NCBI GenBank assembly: GCA_036802685.1
Contig: DAIRVS010000217.1
Span: 1-5,209, forward strand
Length of the DNA stretch: 5,209 bases
Reading direction: 5' to 3'
From: HGW-17 sp938004375
GTDB taxonomy: Bacteria; Myxococcota_A; Polyangia; HGW-17
The translations under genes were made by a program, and so were the position numbers. How positions within the stretch are numbered: position 1 is the first letter of the stretch; each line of letters opens with the position of its first letter. The notes under the pieces were generated by a model. It did not search any database. It saw nothing but the letters and a program-made list of their open reading frames with translations, and was not told the origin of the DNA. Shown in pieces: positions 1-5,209 of this stretch.

Positions 1-1408
<1,408 letters not shown>

Positions 1409-1413
1409 GGCGG

Positions 1414-1420
1414 CTCCTCC
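1414..1420 (-). promoter_or_regulatory. Shine-Dalgarno site of the MopE-type gene
   Basis: GGAGGAG on the minus strand lies five bases before the ATG at 1408. It is a near-perfect anti-16S complement and decides the start codon. Confidence 0.85.
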
Positions 1421-1439
1421 CGGTTCGGCGACGAGCATT

Positions 1440-1468
1440 ATTGTAGTGAATCGCCCGCGTGAAAACAA
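1440..1468 (-). promoter_or_regulatory. Sigma70-like promoter of the MopE-type gene
   Basis: On the minus strand TTGTTT (1468-1463) and TACAAT (1445-1440) are separated by exactly 17 bases. The -10 matches the consensus at five of six positions; the -35 matches only TTG plus context. Transcription would begin near 1433, giving a leader of about 25 bases that contains the ribosome binding site. This suggests the gene can be transcribed separately from the lipoprotein gene upstream. Housekeeping consensus is assumed for a lineage that is not known. Confidence 0.55.
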
Positions 1469-1489
1469 GCCGCGAGTATGCCACGCGGG
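1454..1489. repeat. 8-bp perfect inverted repeat, 20-base spacing
   Basis: CCCGCGTG (1454-1461) and CACGCGGG (1482-1489) are exact reverse complements. One arm lies inside the promoter spacer of the MopE-type gene, the other just upstream of its -35. The right arm can alternatively pair with CCGCG at 1470-1474. It may be a two-site operator or a pair of competing RNA hairpins in read-through transcripts; the sequence alone does not decide. Confidence 0.45.
1462..1488 (-). terminator. Possible weak intrinsic terminator after the ZU5 lipoprotein gene
   Basis: On the minus strand CCGCG (1488-1484) and CGCGG (1474-1470) can form a 5-bp GC stem with a 9-base loop, followed by CTTGTTTT. It lies about 70 bases after the stop codon of the upstream lipoprotein gene. 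The stem is short and the T run is interrupted, so termination would be partial. The same T-rich tail doubles as the candidate -35 of the next gene. Confidence 0.3.
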
Positions 1490-1529
1490 TCTTCAGGTGC
1501 CGAGGGGGCTGACAGACTCGCGGAACCTT

Positions 1530-1547
1530 GAAATCGAAATCGAAATC
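1530..1547. repeat. Hexanucleotide microsatellite (GAAATC)3
   Basis: Three exact tandem copies of GAAATC, followed by GAT, lie between the two minus-strand lipoprotein genes, 12 bases past the stop codon of the upstream one. The tract is AT-richer than its surroundings. It is short but perfect, so copy number may vary between strains. No function is evident. Confidence 0.8.
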
Positions 1548-1559
1548 GATATGGGCAGC

Positions 1560-2573
1560 TCACTTTCTCCGGTAGACCCAGATCGCGTCGCTGCCCGGTC
1601 CGGCCCACAGCATGTGATCGAACAGGAAGTCCCCGATGACGCACAGATGGGCCGCGGGTCCGCCCTCGGAGTACGAGTAGCCGCCCTCGACCGCGTACAG
1701 ATAGGTCCCGCCATCGGCGGTCATCTCGAAGGGCGTGCGGCAGACGCACAGGCCGTGCTCGCGGGCGCACCAGGGGGTCCCGAGCGGACACTCGGCCCCA
1801 GCCGTCGCCAGACAGGCGTCGGTCCAGAGGTTCAGGTCGTAGCCCTCGATCCATTCCTGGTAATACAGTTCGACGTCCCAGTCCGAGCCCGGCGCCGCGG
1901 GCGCAAAGGTGCGGGTCTCGGTCTTCGTCGCGACGATCCCCGCGTAATAGGCGAACGGCTCGCAGACATCGAACTCCGGGTTACGGATCGGCGAGGTCCT
2001 GCGCGTGAAGGCCGCTTCTGGCCCGGCATAGAAGACGAACTCCCATTCTCCGAAGAGGTCGCCCTCGCACAACCCGAAGTCCAGGTCGGTCACGAGGGCC
2101 ATCGGGGCGGTCTCGGGGACCCGGGTGTGCAGCACGAAGGTGGAGAACCGCGAGGCGGACGTGGCGCCGCTCCCCGACGCCGTCTCGGCCTGGGCCTGGC
2201 AGCGCCAGCCTTCGTCGGTCATGGAGAAGACGCAGGTGGGGACCACGGCGGGGTCGCGTCCCGGGATCGTCAGCCCGTACCGGCCCGTCAGCGACTCCCC
2301 ATCGGCGGACGACACCTCGTAGGCGCACGACGCGAACTCCGCGGCCAGCAGCGTCCGTCCGCAGGCGACCCGGGTGAACGTGATCTCGGTGTCCCGCGCC
2401 AGCGCGCCCGGCGGGAAAGCCACCTGGGCGCCGTCGGGGAGCGTGAGGGTGCCGCCCTCGGCCGCGACGATGACCGCCGAGACCGAGACGGGGTGCTCGG
2501 GAGCCTCCCGGACCGGCGATTCACAGGCGATAAAGAGGGCGAGGACGACGACGAACGGCAGGCGAAGTTTCAT
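1560..2573 (-). CDS. ZU5-like domain lipoprotein with Cys-rich C-terminal region
   Basis: A complete gene for 337 aa. The ATG at 2573 is supported by GGAGAGG at 2583-2589, nine bases upstream. Residues 1-17 are a signal peptide with hydrophobic core and end F-I-A-C, a lipobox with an unusual Phe at -3; C17 would be acylated. Residues about 39-69 carry the start of a ZU5-type beta domain: EGGTLTLPDG, then FPPGALARDTEITFTRV, matching the common GG-x-V/L ... I/F-PPGAL ... T-x-I-T signature. ZU5 domains are extracellular or protein-interaction modules; in bacteria their partners are mostly unknown. From about residue 160 to 337 I recognise no family; it is rich in Tyr, Trp and Cys. Twelve Cys follow C17 (71, 83, 114, 125, 169, 204, 254, 262, 269, 276, 278, 311), an even number consistent with disulfides in an exported protein. 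It lies 151 bases upstream of the MopE-type gene in the same direction. Membrane location is well supported; function is unknown. Confidence 0.88.
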   Translation of the reverse strand: MKLRLPFVVVLALFIACESPVREAPEHPVSVSAVIVAAEGGTLTLPDGAQVAFPPGALARDTEITFTRVACGRTLLAAEFASCAYEVSSADGESLTGRYGLTIPGRDPAVVPTCVFSMTDEGWRCQAQAETASGSGATSASRFSTFVLHTRVPETAPMALVTDLDFGLCEGDLFGEWEFVFYAGPEAAFTRRTSPIRNPEFDVCEPFAYYAGIVATKTETRTFAPAAPGSDWDVELYYQEWIEGYDLNLWTDACLATAGAECPLGTPWCAREHGLCVCRTPFEMTADGGTYLYAVEGGYSYSEGGPAAHLCVIGDFLFDHMLWAGPGSDAIWVYRRK

Positions 2574-2582
2574 GGGACGGTT

Positions 2583-2589
2583 CCTCTCC
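2583..2589 (-). promoter_or_regulatory. Shine-Dalgarno site of the ZU5 lipoprotein gene
   Basis: GGAGAGG on the minus strand lies nine bases before the ATG at 2573, and the following signal peptide confirms that start. Confidence 0.7.
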
Positions 2590-2595
2590 GGGTTT

Positions 2596-2623
2596 TTCCT
2601 ACCACGCCATTTCGGGTTGTCAA
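2596..2623 (-). promoter_or_regulatory. Candidate promoter of the ZU5 lipoprotein gene
   Basis: On the minus strand a perfect TTGACA (2623-2618) is followed after 16 bases by TAGGAA (2601-2596), a poor -10. Transcription would begin only about 15 bases before the start codon, which is tight but would still include the ribosome binding site. An alternative -10, TAAAAT at 2669-2664, is closer to consensus but has no convincing -35. Which one is used cannot be settled by reading. Confidence 0.3.
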
Positions 2624-2627
2624 CCCG
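2613..2627. promoter_or_regulatory. 15-bp palindrome, possible operator
   Basis: CGGGTTG-T-CAACCCG is a perfect inverted repeat with 7-bp arms around a single central base. The central base rules out an ordinary hairpin with 7-bp arms. It contains the complete TTGACA of the candidate minus-strand promoter, the classic place for a dimeric repressor site. The regulator is unknown. Confidence 0.45.
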
Positions 2628-2688
2628 GTTTCTTCGCCGAGAGCGAATAGACCGCGTGGGTTGATTTTAATGTGGTGTTTTTTTTCCC

Positions 2689-2716
2689 TTGCAAGTAGCG
2701 TTTTCTGCGCTACAAA
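2689..2716 (+). promoter_or_regulatory. Candidate promoter of the small Cys/His protein gene
   Basis: TTGCAA (2689-2694) and TACAAA (2711-2716) are 16 bases apart, each matching consensus at four of six positions, in an AT-rich stretch. Transcription would begin near 2723, leaving a leader of about 32 bases with GGAGG at 2737-2741. An inverted repeat, GTAGCG (2695-2700) and CGCTAC (2708-2713), fills the spacer and part of the -10. Confidence 0.4.
2695..2713. promoter_or_regulatory. Inverted repeat GTAGCG-N7-CGCTAC, possible operator
   Basis: Six-base arms with a seven-base T-rich centre, exact complements. Arm-centre to arm-centre distance is 13 bases, compatible with a dimeric DNA-binding protein. 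It occupies the spacer of the candidate promoter for the small downstream gene. It could instead fold as a hairpin in RNA, but no T tract follows on the plus strand. Confidence 0.4.
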
Positions 2717-2754
2717 AATATTTGTACCATTTTTTCGGAGGTTCGAGCCAACCG

Positions 2755-3024
2755 ATGCGCTATTTCGTTCAACTGCACGCCTCCGCCGGCAGTCCCACCC
2801 ATCTGATGCACCAGAACGGGTGCGTGCTGTTCCCCGACCCCGAGACCGTGACGCTGGTGGGCGACTTCGACGGCGCCAACGAGGCGCTGCACGCCGCCCG
2901 CGCCCGCTACGGCGCCATCACCGGCTGCCGCTTCTGCTGCCCCGAGTGCCACGTCCCCGCCCGCGCCGCCTCGGGCCAGCCTCCGACGCCTGGCGGAGCC
3001 GCCAACGGCGAACCGGTGCGCTGA
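2755..3024 (+). CDS. Small Cys/His-rich protein, probable zinc-binding
   Basis: The product is 89 aa from ATG 2755, with GGAGG at 2737-2741, 13 bases upstream. The frame is open further up to a TTG at 2689, but that would lie within the candidate promoter, so ATG 2755 is preferred. Visible pattern: an N-terminal strand MRYFVQLHA, H19-x3-C23, then VTLVGDF, an Ala-rich helix EALHAARARY (43-52), and C58-x2-C61-C62-x2-C65-H66. The order H-x3-C, strand, helix, C-x2-C resembles the layout of Ada-type and related small zinc modules, and I recall similar short uncharacterised bacterial proteins with a G-C-x-x-C-C-x-x-C-H ending. That relation is inference; no family name is assigned. Residues 67-89 are a Pro/Gly/Ala-rich tail. 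No signal peptide, so it should be cytoplasmic. It is transcribed away from the lipoprotein genes. GC-rich codon use supports real coding. Confidence 0.75.
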   Translation: MRYFVQLHASAGSPTHLMHQNGCVLFPDPETVTLVGDFDGANEALHAARARYGAITGCRFCCPECHVPARAASGQPPTPGGAANGEPVR

Positions 3025-3074
3025 GAGCTCATTTAATAAATTAGGCTAACGCCCATGAGAGGCGAACAATCGAG

Positions 3075-3102
3075 TTGACAAATTCGGGTATTTCGCAATC
3101 AT
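3075..3102 (+). promoter_or_regulatory. Sigma70-like promoter of the Sel1-repeat gene
   Basis: A perfect TTGACA (3075-3080) is followed after 16 bases by AATCAT (3097-3102), four of six matches to TATAAT. Transcription would start near 3109, which fits translation from ATG 3166 rather than from the ATG at 3109. Direct copies of ATTTCGC at 3090-3096 and 3101-3107 overlap the -10 region. Confidence 0.5.
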
Positions 3103-3107
3103 TTCGC
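3090..3107 (+). repeat. Direct repeat ATTTCGC-N4-ATTTCGC at the promoter
   Basis: Two exact heptamers start 11 bases apart, about one helical turn. A weaker copy, AATTCGG, begins at 3081. Such head-to-tail spacing is typical of binding sites for response-regulator-type dimers, but placement over the -10 would suggest repression. Function is inferred only from spacing and position. Confidence 0.4.
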
Positions 3108-3153
3108 GATGTCGAAGTCCCGTGATTCAGGTCGCGAGTCGACCATTCCACTC

Positions 3154-3160
3154 AAGGAGG
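3154..3160 (+). promoter_or_regulatory. Shine-Dalgarno site deciding the Sel1-repeat gene start
   Basis: AAGGAGG ends five bases before ATG 3166. No comparable site precedes the in-frame ATG at 3109, whose upstream bases are AT-rich and carry the candidate -10. Confidence 0.85.
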
Positions 3161-3165
3161 GGCCA

Positions 3166-4368
3166 ATGCCGTCAGATGACACGACTCCGGAACGCGAGCA
3201 CAGTGAACCCGGAACTCGAAGCCGGATGCCTCTCTCCGCATGGGTCGCGGTCACGGCCGGCATCCTCGGTTTCTTCGTGAAGTTCTCCTTTCTGGAGACC
3301 ACCAGCGAGGGAGGTCAGACGGAAATCTTCTTCCGGGATTACGGCGCCATCACCGCGGGAATCGTCGCGCTGGCGTTCGGGGGATGGGCGGTCTACCGGA
3401 TCCTGAGCTCACCGCTGAAGAAGAACCTGGCGTTCGTCGTGATCGCCCTGTTCCTCGGCGTTGTGCATCTGATCCGCGGCTTCGTGGCCTTCGGCGGCGA
3501 AGAAGCGATGCCCCGGCCCCGGATGCGGAATGAATTCGACTTGCCGCCTGTGCGGGTGGAATTTCCGCGGGAATCCGAGCGCCGGATGCTGGATCGGGCC
3601 AGCGATAGGCCCCTTCGCAAGCTCGCCTCCCGTGGTTCGAGTGAATTCCAGGATCTTTTATCCAAGGCCGAGTCGGGAGATGGTGCGGCCCAACTCGAGG
3701 TCGGTCGGCGTTATGCGGAAGGGACCGGTGTCCCCACGGATCTCGACGCGGCGTTCGAGTGGATTCGTCGGGCGGCGGAGAACGGGGAGGTGGCGGCCAT
3801 GAAAGACCTGGGGGTTATGTACAAACAGGGAATCGGCACTGCGAAGGACCCTGTGGAGGCGTTCGAGTGGACCCAGAAGGCCGCAGAGATGGGGAACTTG
3901 GAAGGAATGGAGAACCTGGCGATGCTCTTCCTGCTCGGAGTGGGCGTGGAGAAAGATCTGACTTCCTCGGCGAGGTGGTTCAAAAAGGCGGCGGAGCAGG
4001 GGCACACCAATGCACAATTCAACTACGGGGCCATGCTGGCCAACGGCGACGGTGTGGAGCGGAACCTGCCCGAGGCCATCCAATGGTACGAGAAGGCGGT
4101 GAACAAAGGCAGCGTCAAAGCCATGGTGAACCTCGGTGTCATGTACATGGACGGCATCGGAGTCCAGAAAGATCCGGCGCGCGCCGTGGAGTTGTTCAAC
4201 CGGGCGGCCAAGGAAGGGGTCCCCAACGCCTATTATCTGCTAGGGCTGTGTTTCGAGGATGGGGTGGGCGTGGAAAAGGACCCCGTGAAGGCGCGGGCGT
4301 ATTTACAGCGTGCAGCTGACCAGGGATTCGAACCCGCGATCGAGCACCTGAAAACCCTGAAGCCTTGA
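3166..4368 (+). CDS. Membrane-anchored Sel1-like repeat protein
   Basis: The product is 400 aa from ATG 3166, chosen for its perfect ribosome binding site; an in-frame ATG 19 codons upstream lacks one. Residues 1-22 are polar. Three probable membrane segments follow: about 23-42, 58-79 and 87-109, the first with a Lys at 39. The charged loops (acidic 43-57, basic 84-86) suggest the N-terminus inside and the C-terminal domain outside. Residues 111-165 are a charged linker. Six Sel1-like repeats of 36-37 residues follow at 171-207, 208-243, 244-279, 280-315, 316-351 and 352-387, each with the usual A-x2-LG-x2-Y ... G-x-GV-x-KD-x2-A ... W-x2-KAAE-x-G pattern, and a capping helix to 400. Sel1 repeats form alpha-solenoids that scaffold protein complexes, often in envelope or signalling contexts; the partner here is unknown. 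Third codon positions hold more A/T than in the SMC and MopE-type genes. It converges on SMC with a 35-base gap. Confidence 0.93.
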   Translation: MPSDDTTPEREHSEPGTRSRMPLSAWVAVTAGILGFFVKFSFLETTSEGGQTEIFFRDYGAITAGIVALAFGGWAVYRILSSPLKKNLAFVVIALFLGVVHLIRGFVAFGGEEAMPRPRMRNEFDLPPVRVEFPRESERRMLDRASDRPLRKLASRGSSEFQDLLSKAESGDGAAQLEVGRRYAEGTGVPTDLDAAFEWIRRAAENGEVAAMKDLGVMYKQGIGTAKDPVEAFEWTQKAAEMGNLEGMENLAMLFLLGVGVEKDLTSSARWFKKAAEQGHTNAQFNYGAMLANGDGVERNLPEAIQWYEKAVNKGSVKAMVNLGVMYMDGIGVQKDPARAVELFNRAAKEGVPNAYYLLGLCFEDGVGVEKDPVKARAYLQRAADQGFEPAIEHLKTLKP

Positions 4369-4403
4369 CCAGGCGCGTCCACTCCCTCTTTTTCGTCGTC
4401 ACT
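4369..4403. other. Convergent intergenic gap without a clear terminator
   Basis: Only 35 bases separate the stop codons of the Sel1-repeat gene and SMC. There is a CTCTTTTTC run at 4386-4394 but no inverted repeat before it, so I cannot support an intrinsic terminator for either gene. Transcripts may overlap here or end Rho-dependently. Confidence 0.5.
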
Positions 4404-5209
4404 TCATGACCGGTGGCGCTCCAGGTTCACCGTGTACACGTTCGAGCAGCCGGGTTCGTCCATGGTCACGCCCACGAGGCGGTCCATGGCTTCCATGGTG
4501 CGGCGGTTGTGCGTGATGACCAGGAACTGCGTGGTGCGGGACATCTCGCGTAGCAGCGCGTTGTACTTGTCCACGTTGGACTCGTCCAGGGGGGCGTCCA
4601 CCTCGTCGAGCACGCACAGCGGCGACGGGCGGAACAGGAACAGCGAGAAGAGGAGCGCGATGGCGGTCATGGCCTTCTCGCCGCCCGAGAGCAGCTCCAT
4701 GGCCTGCATCCGCTTGCCGGGCAGTTGGACCAGGATGTCCACGCCCGTCTCCAGCGGGTCGCCGTCGCCCAGGCGCAGCTGGGCCGAGCCGCCGCCGAAG
4801 AGCCGCGGGAACAGCGTGGAGAAGCGCTCGGAGATGCCGGCGAACGAATCCAGAAAGCGCTGCCGCGACTGCTCGGTGATGTGCAGCACGGCCTTCTCCA
4901 GGTCGCCCACGGCCTTCTCCAGGTCGGCGAACTGCGTCTGCAGCTGGGCGTGGCGCTCGCCGATCTCGTCGAACTCGTGGATGGCGTTGGGGTTGTAGTC
5001 GCCGCGCAGCTGCCCCATCTCGTGCAGGGCGGCGTCGCGCTCGGCCTTCTGCTCGTCCCCGAAGCGCTCGCGGTAGGCCTCCTGCTCCATGAGGGTCTCG
5101 AGGCGCTCCATGGGGAAGTTCTCGGCGAAGTCCTGCACGAGGAACGCCAGGCTCCCCTCGTGGCGGGCGAGCTCGCCGTTGAGCTCGTTTCGGCGGTTGG
5201 AGAGGGGGG
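4404..5209 (-). CDS. smc: Chromosome segregation ATPase SMC, C-terminal part (5' end beyond window)
   Basis: The frame is open to the right edge and gives the last 267 residues; bacterial SMC is usually about 1,150-1,200 aa, so roughly the last quarter is seen. Visible residues 1-120 are Glu/Arg-rich and coiled-coil-like, with the SMC-typical YNPNAIHEFDEI segment near 71-82 and DLEKAV repeats near 95-107. The C-terminal ATPase lobe follows: FGGG near 137-140, ABC signature LSGGE at 173-177 (bases 4677-4691), Walker B with PLCVLDEVD at 196-204, D-loop APLDESN, and the switch His in VITHNRRTMEAMD. A terminal VTMDEPGCSNVYTVNL matches the family's usual ending. SMC dimers with ScpA and ScpB extrude DNA loops and organise newly replicated chromosomes in the cytoplasm. 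No key residue is missing. The start codon, hinge and Walker A lie outside the window. Confidence 0.95.
   Translation of the reverse strand, partial: PLSNRRNELNGELARHEGSLAFLVQDFAENFPMERLETLMEQEAYRERFGDEQKAERDAALHEMGQLRGDYNPNAIHEFDEIGERHAQLQTQFADLEKAVGDLEKAVLHITEQSRQRFLDSFAGISERFSTLFPRLFGGGSAQLRLGDGDPLETGVDILVQLPGKRMQAMELLSGGEKAMTAIALLFSLFLFRPSPLCVLDEVDAPLDESNVDKYNALLREMSRTTQFLVITHNRRTMEAMDRLVGVTMDEPGCSNVYTVNLERHRS

Noticed and set aside
2613..2627. Palindrome considered as intrinsic terminator
   Set aside because: It lies upstream of both divergent genes, has a one-base centre and no strong T tract, so an operator is more plausible.
2689..2754. Upstream TTG start for the small Cys/His protein, adding 22 residues
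   Set aside because: The TTG coincides with the candidate -35, has no ribosome binding site before it, and the added part is encoded by AT-rich DNA unlike the rest of the gene.
3025..3060. AT-rich ATTTA-A-TAAAT after the small gene considered as terminator
   Set aside because: Only a 5-bp AT stem with a one-base centre; it would not form a stable hairpin.
3658..4083. Minus-strand open frames opposite the Sel1-repeat gene
   Set aside because: The plus strand carries regular 36-residue Sel1 repeats through the whole interval; the opposite frames are compositional shadows.
4432..4998. Plus-strand open frame of 188 codons opposite SMC
   Set aside because: Antisense of an unambiguous SMC ATPase lobe; Ser/Arg-rich shadow composition without motifs.

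Overview
The window is a GC-rich, gene-dense piece of a bacterial chromosome. Three things point to a deltaproteobacterium-like lineage (Myxococcota, Bradymonadota or a relative): Cys/Asp-rich MopE-type repeats on a secreted lipoprotein, a low-complexity Asn-Asn-X linker directly after its signal peptide, and a ZU5-type lipoprotein next to it. This placement is inference from gene style; no rRNA or taxonomic marker is fully present. The SMC fragment at the right edge only shows that this is a bacterial chromosome.

Layout. (1) Positions 1-1408, minus strand: 5' part of a gene for a large secreted, probably lipid-anchored protein with eight C-x6-C-D-G-x-x-D-E loops of the putative metal-binding (MopE) type; its 3' end lies beyond the left edge. 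(2) 1409-1559: spacer with a good sigma70-like promoter for that gene, two competing inverted repeats and a (GAAATC)3 microsatellite. (3) 1560-2573, minus strand: a complete lipoprotein of 337 aa with an N-terminal ZU5-like segment and an unassigned Cys-rich C-terminal part. (4) 2574-2754: an AT-rich divergent promoter region with a 15-bp palindrome and a second inverted repeat placed on candidate promoters. (5) 2755-3024, plus strand: a small protein of 89 aa with an H-x3-C ... C-x2-C-C-x2-C-H pattern, probably zinc-binding. (6) 3025-3165: spacer with a TTGACA promoter and direct repeats. (7) 3166-4368, plus strand: a membrane-anchored protein with six Sel1-like repeats, starting 19 codons downstream of the longest open frame. 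(8) 4369-4403: a 35-base convergent gap. (9) 4404-5209, minus strand: the C-terminal 267 residues of the chromosome segregation ATPase SMC, cut by the right edge.

The two left-hand genes point the same way and both encode exported Cys-rich lipoproteins, so they may belong to one cell-surface programme, but each seems to have its own promoter. The Sel1-repeat gene differs clearly in third-codon-position composition from the SMC and MopE-type genes and may have a different history. I do not see a recognisable defence system, mobile element, CRISPR array or RNA gene. The least explained pieces are the C-terminal domain of the ZU5 lipoprotein, the small Cys/His protein and the operator-like repeats in the divergent promoter region.
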